DNA of 64,000 bases from Phenylobacterium sp. LH3H17 (GCF_024298925.1 NZ_CP101284.1:20279-84278), one strand, 5' to 3'. Positions 43,051 through 52,856 are shown, counted from the first letter of the stretch. Notes: generated from the sequence alone by a model not told the origin. Program-made: numbers and translations.

Positions 43051-45741
43051 ATGCAATCCGAGGAGCCCCGCCGGCCCGACCCCGAGGCGCTCCTCGTCGC
43101 CGCCAACAAGGCGGGACGAGGACGCCTCAAGGTCTTTCTCGGCATGGCGCCGGGCGTCGGCAAGACCTACGAGATGCTGCGCGCCGGACGCCGTCGCAAG
43201 GCCGACGGCGAGGATGTTCTGATCGGGGTCGTGGAGACCCATGGACGGCGCGAGACCGAGTCCCTGTTGCGCGGCATGGAGGTCATGCCCAGGCGGCCCA
43301 TCGAGTACAAGGGTCGATCCTTGATGGAGTTCGACCTGGATGGCGCGCTTGAGCGCCGTCCCAAGCTGTTGCTGGTCGATGAGTATGCCCATTCCAACGC
43401 CCCGGGCTCCCGCCATCCCAAGCGCTGGCAGGATGTCGAAGAATTGCTCGATGCGGGCATCGACGTCTGGACAACCCTCAACGTCCAGCATCTCGAAAGC
43501 CTGGTGGATGTCGTCTTGCGCATCACCGGGGTGCGGCAGCGCGAAACCGTCCCCGACTCCGCCCTGTCGCGGGCCGACAATATCGAACTGGTCGACATAA
43601 CGCCGGACGAGCTGCGCGAGCGCCTGGCCGAGGGCAAGGTCTATGTTCCCGAGACAGCCCGCACGGCGGCCGACAACTTCTTCAAGGCGGAAAATCTCAC
43701 TGCCCTAAGAGAACTGGCGTTGCGGCGGATGGCCCAGACGGTGGACGATCAGCTGGTCGCCGCCATGCGCGAGCGCGGCGTCGAGGGACCGTGGGCGGCT
43801 GGGGAACGCATCGTCGTGCTGCTTGCCGGCGACGCCATGGCCAACACCCTCGTCAGGGCCGGGCGGCGCCTGTCGGACATGATGATGGATGCGCCCTGGA
43901 CGGTCGCGCACGTCGAGCGGCCAAACCAGAGACCGCCCACGCCGGAGGCGACCGCACGCTTGAACGGTGCGCTGAAGCTGGCGGAGCAACTGGGTGGCAC
44001 CCCTGTCGTGCTGGCCGGCGACGACGTGGTGGCCACGGTCATGAACTATGCGCGGCGCAACAACGTCACCCAGATCGTCATCGGCAAGTCGCGCGATAGC
44101 CGTCTGCGGGAGTTGTTGGGCAAGGTATTGGCCTCGGCGCTGCTGCGCGAAGCCAAGGGCGCGGCGGTTCACGTCGTCACCGAGCCTGGGGACACGGACG
44201 TTACGGCGGTCGAAAAGCCCCCGTTCAAACTCTCGGCCCGCGGATGGCGTGGCCATGTCGGGGCCATGGGCCTTGTCGCGGTGGCGGGCTTTGTGGCCAG
44301 CCTGACGGATCAGCTCGCATCCGGCGCGAACCTGGCGATGATCTTCATGCTGAGCGTGCTCGGCAGCGGTCTGGCGTTTGGCCTGTGGCCCGCCCTCACG
44401 GCCGCCGCACTGGCCGCCTTCCTGCTCAATTTCTTCTTCCTCGAACCTCGGCTCACGATCCAGATCGGCCACCCGGCGGACGTCCTGACGTTCGCTGTGT
44501 TCTTTGCCGCGGCCGTGGCGACCGGTTGGCTCAGTGGCAGGATCCGCGACCAGGCTCGCCAGAGCGCGGCACGCGCGGCGGTGATCGCCTCGTTGCTGGT
44601 CTCCAGCCGCAGGCTTTCCGGCGCGGCGACCCAGGATGAGACGGCCAGCGCCCTTGCCGAACAGATCTCGGCCGCGGCCGGGGGCAAGGCGATTGTGCTG
44701 CTGCCCATCGGCGGGCAGTTGCAGGCCGTCGCCGGCGCGCCGATCCTCGAGGTCCTCGGCGCCGCGCCGATGGCGGCCGCGCGCTGGGCGTGGGAGAAGG
44801 GCGAAGCCGCGGGCAGCGGCACCGGCACGCTACCGCAGTCGAGCTGGACCTTCTGGCCGCTGCAGGGTGTCCGCGCCAGGGCGGGCGTGGCCGGGGTTGA
44901 GGCCAATGTCCTGCGGCCCGGTTCCGACGAGGAAAAACTGGTTTTGGCGCTGCTCGACCAGGGCGCGGTGGCGTTGGAGCGCGCAGACCTCGCCCTTGCC
45001 GCCGTCGAGACCGAGACGTTGCGGCGCTCGGACCGGTTCCGGTCAGCACTGCTCAACTCCATCAGCCACGACCTGCGCACACCGCTCGCCACCGTCTTGG
45101 GCTCGACCACGACGATGATCGAATATGGCAAGGGCATGCCGGCCGCGACCCGAGCTGATCTCCTGGAGAGCGTCCGCGAAGAGGCCGAACGCCTTAACCG
45201 CTATGTCGGCAACCTGCTCGACATGACTCGCCTCGAAGGCGGCGGCCTTAACCTGCGCGAGGACTGGGTTGATGTGCGCGACGTGTTAGGGGCCGCGGCG
45301 GACCGGGTTTCCCGCCGCCTGGGCAAACGTCATATCGAGCGGGAGTTCCCGCCGGATCTTCCCCTCGTGCGCCTCGATCCCAATCTGCTCGAACAGGCGA
45401 TCGTCAACATCCTCGAGAACGCCATCGCCTACAGCCCAGATGATACGGCCATCGAAATGGCGGCCTACGAAGACCGCAACAATGTGGTCATCAGCATCGA
45501 GGACGAAGGCAAGGGTATACCGACGGCCGAACTCGAGCGGGTGTTCGAGAAGTTCAGGCGCATGGAGGAGCCGACGGATCGCACGAAGGGGGCGGGTCTG
45601 GGTCTCTCCATCTCCAAGGGCTTCATCGAAGCCATGAACGGCCGCATCGCCGCCGCCAGTCCCATTCATGGCGATCATGGCACCCGGGTGCTGATCAGTT
45701 TGCCGAAAACCGCCGCCCCACCTCAGTCAGGACCACAATGA
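43051..45741 (+). CDS. kdpD: KdpD, potassium sensor histidine kinase
   Basis: An 896-residue sensor kinase with all KdpD domains. In order: the N-terminal KdpD domain with GMAPGVGKTYEML, a USP-like domain (about 250-370), four membrane helices of DUF4118 (about 400-500), a GAF domain, HisKA with SHDLRTPLATV (His about residue 672) and HATPase with NILENAIAYSP and GAGLGLSISKGF. It senses K+ limitation and turgor and phosphorylates KdpE. It overlaps kdpE by 4 bp. Confidence 0.96.
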   Translation: MQSEEPRRPDPEALLVAANKAGRGRLKVFLGMAPGVGKTYEMLRAGRRRKADGEDVLIGVVETHGRRETESLLRGMEVMPRRPIEYKGRSLMEFDLDGALERRPKLLLVDEYAHSNAPGSRHPKRWQDVEELLDAGIDVWTTLNVQHLESLVDVVLRITGVRQRETVPDSALSRADNIELVDITPDELRERLAEGKVYVPETARTAADNFFKAENLTALRELALRRMAQTVDDQLVAAMRERGVEGPWAAGERIVVLLAGDAMANTLVRAGRRLSDMMMDAPWTVAHVERPNQRPPTPEATARLNGALKLAEQLGGTPVVLAGDDVVATVMNYARRNNVTQIVIGKSRDSRLRELLGKVLASALLREAKGAAVHVVTEPGDTDVTAVEKPPFKLSARGWRGHVGAMGLVAVAGFVASLTDQLASGANLAMIFMLSVLGSGLAFGLWPALTAAALAAFLLNFFFLEPRLTIQIGHPADVLTFAVFFAAAVATGWLSGRIRDQARQSAARAAVIASLLVSSRRLSGAATQDETASALAEQISAAAGGKAIVLLPIGGQLQAVAGAPILEVLGAAPMAAARWAWEKGEAAGSGTGTLPQSSWTFWPLQGVRARAGVAGVEANVLRPGSDEEKLVLALLDQGAVALERADLALAAVETETLRRSDRFRSALLNSISHDLRTPLATVLGSTTTMIEYGKGMPAATRADLLESVREEAERLNRYVGNLLDMTRLEGGGLNLREDWVDVRDVLGAAADRVSRRLGKRHIEREFPPDLPLVRLDPNLLEQAIVNILENAIAYSPDDTAIEMAAYEDRNNVVISIEDEGKGIPTAELERVFEKFRRMEEPTDRTKGAGLGLSISKGFIEAMNGRIAAASPIHGDHGTRVLISLPKTAAPPQSGPQ

Positions 45742-46460
45742 GCGTCCACCACCCCCGCATCCTGGTCATCGACGATGAACCACAGATCCATCGTTTCCTT
45801 CGCGCAGCGCTTGAGGCCGCAGGCTTTGAGCCCCTCCGCGCCGATACCGGCGCCGAAGGCTTGCGCGAGATCGCGCGCACCGCGCCCGATGCGGTGGTGC
45901 TCGATCTTGGCCTTCCGGACATGGACGGCTCTCAGGTCCTGCGCCAGGCGCGTGAATTCTACAATGAGCCGATCATCATCCTCTCGGCCCGCGACCGCGA
46001 GACGGAGAAGATCGAGGCGCTGGATTCCGGCGCGAACGACTACGTCGAAAAGCCGTTCGGGGTCGGCGAGCTCTTGGCCAGGCTGCGGGCGGCGCTCAGG
46101 CAGCGCTCGCACGCGGCTGAACCCCCGCCGCCGATCGTGCGGGCAGGTGCGTTGACTGTGGATTTTCCCAAGCGCTTGGTGACCCGCGGCTGCGACATCA
46201 TCCACCTCTCTCCAAAAGAATATGACCTCTTGGCCAAGCTTGCTCAAAACCCCGGCAAGGTTCTGCAGCATCGGGACTTGCTGCTTGCCATCTGGGGGCG
46301 GTCCCACGTCGAGGACACGCAGTATCTTCGCGTGTTCATCGGTCAGTTGCGGCAGAAGATTGAAGCCGACCCGTCTTCGCCGTCGATCATCCTGACGGAG
46401 CCGGGCGTGGGCTACAGGTTCATGGACGATGATACACTGAGGGTCGCGCCCCAAGGGTGA
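45738..46460 (+). CDS. kdpE: KdpE, response regulator
   Basis: A 240-residue OmpR-type regulator. The receiver domain has VIDDEPQIHRFL, the phospho-acceptor Asp in VVLDLGLPDMDG (about residue 56) and the lysine in YVEKPFG. The C-terminal winged helix contains LSPKEYDLLAKLAQNPGKVL and VGYRFM. It should activate the kdp promoter at the T-rich site upstream of kdpF. Confidence 0.95.
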   Translation: MSVHHPRILVIDDEPQIHRFLRAALEAAGFEPLRADTGAEGLREIARTAPDAVVLDLGLPDMDGSQVLRQAREFYNEPIIILSARDRETEKIEALDSGANDYVEKPFGVGELLARLRAALRQRSHAAEPPPPIVRAGALTVDFPKRLVTRGCDIIHLSPKEYDLLAKLAQNPGKVLQHRDLLLAIWGRSHVEDTQYLRVFIGQLRQKIEADPSSPSIILTEPGVGYRFMDDDTLRVAPQG

Positions 46461-47018
46461 TCGTTCTCACAGGTTTTCGCAGGTCTGCGCCGCATACGAG
46501 GGCTTGTCCGCACGCGGGTCTTTCACATCGGTTCTCTATACGCGAGGGCGCCATGCCAAGGGCGCGGGCCGAAACGAAGGCCCGGGTCTGTTGATCTGGA
46601 ATCAACGGGGCAAAAAGGCATTGCGATGGTTCCCCGTGGACGGACCTGAGGCGCGAGCGCCCTTCCGGCCTTAGGTCTCCTTTACGCCGCTGGCTCTAAT
46701 CCACATCGAAGCCTTACGCCGACCTGGGGCACACTTCGAACCGCCGCCCCGCGGTCGCCGAGCCTCATGCTCCGGCGCCACTCGCTGTCTCGTGTCCCCA
46801 ATGCGCTCCACATCGCCGCCCGCCGATCCAACGACCTCAATGGCCTCACGGCCGAAGGTCAGCGCATCCACGCTGCGAGTGGCGGCGGGCGGCGAGGCCG
46901 TGCCGAGGCCCGGGCTCTCCCCGTTCGAGCGCGTGCTGGCGGCGCTCTACTATCGAGAAACCGGCGCGGCGTTCCTCCCGTACTCCGGCGAAACTGCACC
47001 CAAATCCAGGAAGTCCTG

Positions 47019-47224
47019 ATGGATCGGCCCGTGGATCCCTTGTTCCTGAAAGAGGACGCCACGGTCAGGCGCTCTATGCGGCCCGCACCCACCGGCAGGC
47101 CGATACGGTGGTTGATTTCGTGGAGGTGGAGTGGCGGCGTGAGCGCCAGGACTGGATCATCAAGGGGATCGCATTCTGCATCGCGGTCGCAGTCGGGTTG
47201 GCCAAACGCTACGGGCTCTTCTAG
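47019..47224 (+). pseudogene. Possible frameshifted small membrane protein
   Basis: The ATG at 47019 opens MDRPVDPLFLKEDA. In the frame one base away a protein-like end follows: RHGQALYAARTHRQADTVVD, then VEVEWRRERQDWIIKGIAFC and a helix to TAG at 47224. The two halves join naturally if one frameshift near 47063 is assumed. The rest of the 828-bp gap 46461-47288 between kdpE and kup holds only an unsupported short ORF at 46792-47019 and no RNA gene or repeat I can identify. Confidence 0.35.
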
Positions 47225-47288
47225 CCCGGTTCACCCTCGCCAGGGGCTCGTTGGTGCAAGTGCGCCCCCTGCGACGCCAAGGCAGGGG

Positions 47289-49148
47289 TCAGATTTCCAG
47301 TTGGCTGCCGAGCTCGATTACGCGATTTACCGGGAGATTGAATGTGGTCATCGGCGTAGCCGCGTTGCGCGACATCGCGGCGAACAGGTGCTCGCGCCAC
47401 AAGGCCATCCCCGGGCGCTTTGAGGGGACCACGATCTGGCGGCTCAGGAAGTAGGTGGTTCGCAGTGGCTCGATGCGCTCACCACGGTCGCACAGTAATT
47501 GCAGGCCTGCCGGGACGTCGGGCTCCTGCATAAAGCCGTAGCGCAAAGCCACTCGCGCGATGCCGCCTCCCATCTCGACCAGTTGAACCCGCGACTTTGG
47601 CCCAACGGTGGGACTCAAGGCTGTCTCCACGGTCAGCAGGTATACGCGCGCGTGCAGCACGTGATTGTGCTTCAGGTTGTGCAACAGCGCAGGAGGTACG
47701 CCTTCGGCGCTGCTCGTCAGATAGACGGCCAGCCCCGGAGCGCGAGTGACACGGCCTGCCGTCGCCAGGAAAACGTCTACTGGCAGCGCTCCCTTCTCCA
47801 GTTCCGCGGTCACGAGGGCGCGTCCCTTCCGCCAGGTGGCGAAGAGCAGGACGAGGAGTAAGGCCACGCTGACCGGGAGCCAGCCGCCGTCGCCAAATTT
47901 CGTTGCTGACGCCGCAAATAGGCCGATGTCGCAGGCCAGCAGCAGGGCGTAGAGGGGCGCGGCCCACAACGGATTCCATCGCCAGATCCGGAAGATGACG
48001 AACCCGATGAGAAGTGTCGTGAGCACCATCGTCGCTGTAACGGCCAGGCCGAACGCCGCAGCCAGTGCAGACGAACTCCCAAAGCCAATTACGAGCGCGG
48101 TCACGGACAGATACAGGGCGCCATTGACCGCTGGCGCATAAATCTGGCCCATCGAATCGCCGGACGTGTGCCGTATTTGGAGACGCGGCGCATAGCCCAA
48201 CCGGACCGCCTGCTGGGTCACCGAGAAGGCGCCGCTGATGATCGATTGGCTGGCGATGACCGTGGCGACGGAGGCCAGCACAATGAGTGGGATAAGCCCC
48301 CATGCCGGGGCCATCAGGTAGAATGGGGATCGGATCGCCGATGGGGTGCCCAGAACGAGCGCCGACTGGCCAGCATAGCATAGGAGCAGGGCCGGCAGTG
48401 CGAGGCACAGCCACGCCCTCGCAATTGGCTTGCGGCCGAAATGACCCATATCCGCGAACAGCGCTTCCGCGCCTGTGACGGCGAGCACCACTGTCCCTAG
48501 GGTGAAAAACGCCCTGACAGGGTCGGCGACAATAAAGCCGATCGCATAGGTCGGACTGACGGCTTTCAGGACCAGGGGGTGTTCGAGGACCTGTAGTCCG
48601 CCTAGCACGGCGATCACCACAAACCATAGGACCATAACAGGACCGAACAGTGCGCCGATGACGCCAGTTCCCCATCGCTGGATAAGGAAGAGTCCCGCGA
48701 CGATCACTAGGGTTACCGGAAGCACAGCAACGGCGAAGCGGGGGTCCGCAAGCGTCAAACCTTCCACCGCGGAGAGGATTGAGATGGCCGGCGTGATCAT
48801 GGCGTCGCCATAGAACAGAGCCGTTGCGATAAGCGCGGCCGTTGCGATGGCGGGGATCATGGGGGATTTGCCGGCGACCCGCTTGATCAGCGCCAGCAGC
48901 GCGAAGCTACCGCCTTCGCCCCGATTGTCCGCCCGCATGGTGATCAGCACGTACTTGACGGTGACAACCAGGATCAAGGCCCAGACCAGCAGCGAGAGCA
49001 CGCCAAGGACGTGCGGTTCGTCCAACGGCAAGCGGTGATGGCCGACAAAGCTTTCACGGAATGCGTAGAGAGGACTGGTGCCGATGTCGCCGAACACGAC
49101 GCCCGTTGCGGCAAGCGCGAGCCGCCATGTCTTGGGGTGCGTCTTCAT
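47289..49148 (-). CDS. kup: Kup low-affinity potassium transporter
   Basis: A 619-residue K+/H+ symporter. The N-terminus has the Kup signature GVVFGDIGTSPLYAFRE and then DNRGEGGSFALLAL and YGDAMITPAISILSAVEGL. About twelve membrane helices are followed by a cytoplasmic C-terminal domain (YGFMQEPDVPAGLQLLCDRG, TTYFLSRQIVVPS). It provides constitutive K+ uptake beside the inducible Kdp pump. Length is normal. Confidence 0.96.
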   Translation of the reverse strand: MKTHPKTWRLALAATGVVFGDIGTSPLYAFRESFVGHHRLPLDEPHVLGVLSLLVWALILVVTVKYVLITMRADNRGEGGSFALLALIKRVAGKSPMIPAIATAALIATALFYGDAMITPAISILSAVEGLTLADPRFAVAVLPVTLVIVAGLFLIQRWGTGVIGALFGPVMVLWFVVIAVLGGLQVLEHPLVLKAVSPTYAIGFIVADPVRAFFTLGTVVLAVTGAEALFADMGHFGRKPIARAWLCLALPALLLCYAGQSALVLGTPSAIRSPFYLMAPAWGLIPLIVLASVATVIASQSIISGAFSVTQQAVRLGYAPRLQIRHTSGDSMGQIYAPAVNGALYLSVTALVIGFGSSSALAAAFGLAVTATMVLTTLLIGFVIFRIWRWNPLWAAPLYALLLACDIGLFAASATKFGDGGWLPVSVALLLVLLFATWRKGRALVTAELEKGALPVDVFLATAGRVTRAPGLAVYLTSSAEGVPPALLHNLKHNHVLHARVYLLTVETALSPTVGPKSRVQLVEMGGGIARVALRYGFMQEPDVPAGLQLLCDRGERIEPLRTTYFLSRQIVVPSKRPGMALWREHLFAAMSRNAATPMTTFNLPVNRVIELGSQLEI

Positions 49149-49206
49149 CTGTCGCCTGCAATCCTGTTCAAATCATCCTCCCAACCTAGCCGCCAGGTGA
49201 TTATTC

Positions 49207-50175
49207 TCAGAGCCATCTGGATCGCCTGAACCGTGAGTAGAGGAAGAGGCAGACGACACCGATCAGGGCGACGACGACGAAATAGCCATACTTCCAGCGA
49301 AGCTCCGGCATGACGTCGAAGTTCATGCCGTAGATGCCGGCGACCGCCGTGGGCACCGCCAGGATGGCCGCCCAGGCGGCGAGTTGGCGGGTGATGGCGC
49401 CTTGGCGCTGCTGTTCGAGCAGGGTGCTGGCTTCGAACACCGAGGAAAGGACGTCACGCAAATCCTCCACCAGGGTGGCGACACGCCGGATATGATCAAG
49501 CACGTCGCGAAAGTAAGGGCGGACGTCGGCGTCGATGCAGGGGAGGTCATGGTGGTCGAGGCGGGCGATCACTTCCTCCATCGGCCCCAGAATCCTGCGA
49601 AAGCGCATAAGCTCCCGTCGCAATGTGAAGATCCGGGCGATCTCGTCGCGCACCAGGAAGGCGTCGAGGGTGCGTTGCTCCATCGCGAGCACTTCCTCTT
49701 CAATGCCTTCGACGATGGGCAGATAGCCATCGACGATAAAGTCCAGAATGGCGTGCAGGATGTAATCCGAGCCGTGTTTCAACTGGGCCGGGGCGGCCTC
49801 GAGATGATGTCTTAGGTCAAGGTGGGTCCGGGCCGAGCCGTGGCGCACGCTGATGATGTGGTCTGGCCCCACGAACAGGTCGGTCTCGCCGTAGCCGATT
49901 TTCGACCCTTCGAGATGGGCTGTTCTCGCAACGACAAAAAGCTGGGCACCATAGATGTCGAGTTTCGGCATCTGCCGCGCGTTGATCGCATCCTCGACGG
50001 CGAGAGGGTGAAGCTTGAACCGGGCCTCCAGGCCTTGCAGATCCTCAAGGGAAGGATCGACGAGACCGATCCAGGCGAATTCCCCCGCGGTCATGGCGAG
50101 CGAGGCGGCGTCAATACGCTCGATCTGGCGCACGCGCGCGCCGTCACGATAGATCCAGGCCGCGACGATCGCCAT
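49207..50175 (-). CDS. corA: CorA-family magnesium/cobalt channel
   Basis: A 322-residue CorA. The large cytoplasmic funnel domain (FAWIGLVDPSLEDLQGLEAR, FKLHPLAVEDAINARQMPKL) is followed by a long helix and two C-terminal membrane helices. The pore motif YGMNFDVMPEL lies between them. It conducts Mg2+ inward. It lies downstream of, but is probably separate from, kup, on the same strand and 58 bp from its start. Confidence 0.92.
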   Translation of the reverse strand: MAIVAAWIYRDGARVRQIERIDAASLAMTAGEFAWIGLVDPSLEDLQGLEARFKLHPLAVEDAINARQMPKLDIYGAQLFVVARTAHLEGSKIGYGETDLFVGPDHIISVRHGSARTHLDLRHHLEAAPAQLKHGSDYILHAILDFIVDGYLPIVEGIEEEVLAMEQRTLDAFLVRDEIARIFTLRRELMRFRRILGPMEEVIARLDHHDLPCIDADVRPYFRDVLDHIRRVATLVEDLRDVLSSVFEASTLLEQQRQGAITRQLAAWAAILAVPTAVAGIYGMNFDVMPELRWKYGYFVVVALIGVVCLFLYSRFRRSRWL

Positions 50176-50528
50176 GTTGATGTCCTGTTCCGAAAGGGCT
50201 GCCTTTGATCGCCGCTATCGGGAGGACAGTAACGGCAATCTCTGAAGTCTCGCCCGCAGACCTTGTTTACGCGATTCGGCTAGGTTCGATTGCAGCAAAG
50301 CCTGTGCTGAGAGCCATGAATGCTCGGCGCTTCGGGTCTGAACAGCGTCCTTACAATATCTTTATAGCCAAGAGGGCGTTCAGCATGGAACCCTTAGGCG
50401 GTCGTCCTTATCCTCAGCCGGCTTGAAGCCTTGAGGCCGCTTGGGAAACGATGGTGACAACCTCTCTGAACGCCGATCATGTTCGGCCGACGCATCGCGC
50501 AACCTCTCTCGTTGGGCCTAGACACTGA
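50176..50528. other. Gene-free stretch before the DapA-like gene
   Basis: This 353-bp divergent gap has no ORF I can support. It holds TTTATA at 50361-50366 and, 18 bp later, ATGGAACCCTTAGG (50385-50398). The kdp leader has the same pair in the same order, TTTATA and ATGGAGCCCTTACGG, 30 bp apart. Shared regulation by KdpE is possible. Confidence 0.4.
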
Positions 50529-51428
50529 GTGTCGCGACCCCTTGACCTATCTGGCCTAACCACGGCCTTGATCACGCCGTTCCTTGACGGCGCGATTGAT
50601 ACTGCGGCGTTCAAACGCCTCGTCGCCAGCCAGCTTGCTCAAGGCGCCCGCGCCCTGCTTGTTGGCGCCCAGGTCGCAGGGGAGGGGGCGACCCTCACGG
50701 ATCGCGAACTGGACGAGCTGGTGGCCATCGCCGCTGCGGCGGTCGCCGGTTCTGGCGCCAGGGTGATCGCCGACGCCTCGTCCAATGCAACGGCCGCGAC
50801 CCTTGGACGGGTGAGGCAGGCCGAACGCGCCGGCGCGGACGCGGCCTTGATCAGCGTGCCTTGGTACAATCGCCCGAGCCAGGCTGGGCTTTTGCAGCAC
50901 TACCAGGCGCTGATCCATGGGACAGAGCTCCCGCTGGTGATCGGTCTGTGTCCGGCCCGCGCCTGTGCTGATCTCGAGCCCGCGACCCTCCTGACCCTGA
51001 CCGGCTATATCAACGTCGTCGCGGTGATCGATGCTTCGCCTGACGTTTCGCGCATCACAACCCTTCGACAGGTCTGTCCGGGAAGGGTGCAGGTGCTGGC
51101 CGGCCAGGACCTCACGGCCCTGGGCGCGCTTGCCCACGGCGCGTCTGGAGTTGTTTCGATCAGCGCGAACGTCGAGGGCAGAGCCTTGGCGGCGATGGTG
51201 GCGGCGTGTCAGGCCGGCGACTGGATCGAGGCGCGGCGCATCCACGAAAGCCTCGCGGACCTCCACGGTCTGCTTGCGGCCGATCCTGTCCCCGCGGCCG
51301 CCAAGCGATGTCTGGCGGAGCGCGGCCTGTGCTCGGCTGAAGTCCGGCTGCCGATGACGGCCTGCGCCCCGAAGGAGGAGACCGCCTTGAAGGCGGTGCT
51401 TCGGCAGATTCAGTCTTGCCGGTCATAG
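50529..51428 (+). CDS. DapA-like (dihydrodipicolinate synthase family) protein lacking the catalytic lysine
   Basis: A 299-residue TIM-barrel protein of the DapA/NanA superfamily: LTTALITPFLDGAIDTAAFK, GEGATLTDRELDELVAIA, SVPWYNRPSQAGLLQHYQAL. The Schiff-base lysine (normally in VGIKEASGD) is replaced: VVAVIDASPD has Ile at the position (about residue 167). The GTTGE loop is QVAGE, and the second active-site Tyr region is GLCPARA. It is therefore probably not an active aldolase. GTG is the start. Position beside K+ transport genes suggests a regulatory or sensing role, which is inferred. Confidence 0.82.
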   Translation: MSRPLDLSGLTTALITPFLDGAIDTAAFKRLVASQLAQGARALLVGAQVAGEGATLTDRELDELVAIAAAAVAGSGARVIADASSNATAATLGRVRQAERAGADAALISVPWYNRPSQAGLLQHYQALIHGTELPLVIGLCPARACADLEPATLLTLTGYINVVAVIDASPDVSRITTLRQVCPGRVQVLAGQDLTALGALAHGASGVVSISANVEGRALAAMVAACQAGDWIEARRIHESLADLHGLLAADPVPAAAKRCLAERGLCSAEVRLPMTACAPKEETALKAVLRQIQSCRS

Positions 51429-51542
51429 CCGCCGTGCAAGCACCCAGGCTTGATGGAATACTTATGCGAACGGCTCCGGGGCGAATGGAATGCTTATGTC
51501 GCGCGCCGGTATGCTGGTGGCTCCCGAGAGGAGCCCCCGCCC

Positions 51543-51779
51543 GTGCCCGTCATCTCCGACCACGCGATCACGCTGCGCATCGATGACGACACCTGGGCGG
51601 CGTTTGCCGCCATGGCCGCGGGGCGGAGCGAAACGACCGCCGAGCTCTGCACCTATGCGATTGAACAATTCATGGAGCAGGCGGGCTTTGTCCCGGCCTG
51701 GGCGCAAGCGCCGCTGAACCTCATGGTGGCCCCCGCTTTGGACGGTGATGGGGTGTCAGGCCCTAAGGCGCCGGCATGA
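51543..51779 (+). CDS. Small protein with ribbon-helix-helix-like pattern
   Basis: A 78-residue protein starting at GTG with GAGAGGAG upstream; an in-frame ATG lies at 51450. HAITLRIDDDTWAAFAAMAA and TAELCTYAIEQFMEQAGF suggest a beta-strand then two helices. It overlaps the next gene by ATGA. Function unknown. Confidence 0.5.
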   Translation: MPVISDHAITLRIDDDTWAAFAAMAAGRSETTAELCTYAIEQFMEQAGFVPAWAQAPLNLMVAPALDGDGVSGPKAPA

Positions 51780-52024
51780 TTCTCGGGCTCGACTTGCCGT
51801 GGGCGGCGATTGCGGTGACCGGCCTCAATGTCGCTGTGGTGATCGGGGCCACGGCTATCTTGCTCCGGCGCAGGCGCGGCCTGCGCCGGATCCATCGCCG
51901 ACTTCAAATTCTGAAGGACCTGACCGACCTGTCGCAGCGGCCACCGGTGATCCACCCGCAGTCCATCCCGCGACGCCTGGACGGCCACCGCCCAGGCCGC
52001 CGGCGCTCCAGTCTCAGGCGGTGA
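51776..52024 (+). CDS. Small single-pass membrane protein
   Basis: An 82-residue protein with one membrane helix (LPWAAIAVTGLNVAVVIGAT) and a basic cytoplasmic tail (RRRRGLRRIHRRLQ). It overlaps the upstream gene by ATGA, and its end overlaps the convergent gene at 52014 by 11 bp. Function unknown. Confidence 0.5.
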   Translation: MILGLDLPWAAIAVTGLNVAVVIGATAILLRRRRGLRRIHRRLQILKDLTDLSQRPPVIHPQSIPRRLDGHRPGRRRSSLRR

Positions 52025-52856
52025 CCGGCGAACGGCTCGCACTCTTCAGGCCCGCGAGGAGGTAGGCGCCGACCATTTCAATATAGCGGGCGCCATCGTC
52101 CGGGCCTTGGACCCCAGACTTCACACCCAGAACCACGGTTCGGCCGTCGGGCTGCTTCACAGGCCAAAAGTCGTAGGTAGCCTTATCGAACGGAAACTGT
52201 TCGGCGCGGGTGGCGAGCCCGTTGGCGAGCGCCCAGTTCGCGGCTTCGCGGTCCGCATCAGCAGGTTCCACGCCTCCGGCAATCGCAGCTGTCGTCAACT
52301 TGCCGCCGGCCTCCACCATGACCACGGCTGGGGCGAAAAAGATCTGCGAGAGGGCCGCGCCGCCCGCCGCGCATAGATCTTCGGCCGTGCCTGCCTCCAC
52401 GACGAGATGGGCCAGCCGGTGCAACGCCTCGGCGCGATGGGCCGCCTTTTGCGCTTCAAGGCCGCGGCGCCGGGATTGGGCGGCCACGGCGCTCGCGATT
52501 GCGGCGACGATGAGCAAGAGCGCGATCGCTGAAACGTCGGCGGGGGAGTCGACGCGCATCGAGAATTTCGGAACGGTGAAGAAGAAGTCGAACGAGGCGA
52601 CCGAAGCGAGCGCCGTCACCACGGCCGGACCCCAGCCGAAGCTTAGCGCCGCGGTGAGGACCGGAAGGACAAAGATCAGCGCCAGGGTGGGCGAGGGGAT
52701 GATCTGCTCGACCACGAACGCGACGAGGGTGGTTAGGGCGACGAGACCCGCCGCCGCGCCATACCCGAGCGCGGGGTTGGCCTTACTGATCGATGACGAA
52801 GGGTTGCTGGACGCAGAACTGGCCAAGTCAAGGTTGGGTGAGCTTTCAATGGTCAT
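52014..52856 (-). CDS. Stand-alone DUF4118-GAF protein (KdpD sensor core without kinase)
   Basis: A 280-residue protein with the KdpD membrane module: four helices (LGYGAAAGLVALTTLVAFVV, LALIFVLPVLTAALSFGWGP, VASFDFFFTVPKFSMRV, AIALLLIVAAIASAVAAQ), then a GAF-like domain (LVVEAGTAEDLCAAGGAALS, FFAPAVVMVEAGGKL). The KdpD N-terminal, USP, HisKA and ATPase domains are all absent, and no frame continues them. The start at 52856 follows GGAGTTTGGCT. It may modulate KdpD by mixed dimers; this is inferred. Confidence 0.8.
   Translation of the reverse strand: MTIESSPNLDLASSASSNPSSSISKANPALGYGAAAGLVALTTLVAFVVEQIIPSPTLALIFVLPVLTAALSFGWGPAVVTALASVASFDFFFTVPKFSMRVDSPADVSAIALLLIVAAIASAVAAQSRRRGLEAQKAAHRAEALHRLAHLVVEAGTAEDLCAAGGAALSQIFFAPAVVMVEAGGKLTTAAIAGGVEPADADREAANWALANGLATRAEQFPFDKATYDFWPVKQPDGRTVVLGVKSGVQGPDDGARYIEMVGAYLLAGLKSASRSPVTA

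Noticed and set aside
46767..47423. 218-codon plus-strand ORF between kdpE and kup
   Set aside because: Its composition is typical of random GC-rich frames and its 3' end overlaps kup antisense. Only the shorter, frameshifted piece at 47019-47224 seemed worth noting.
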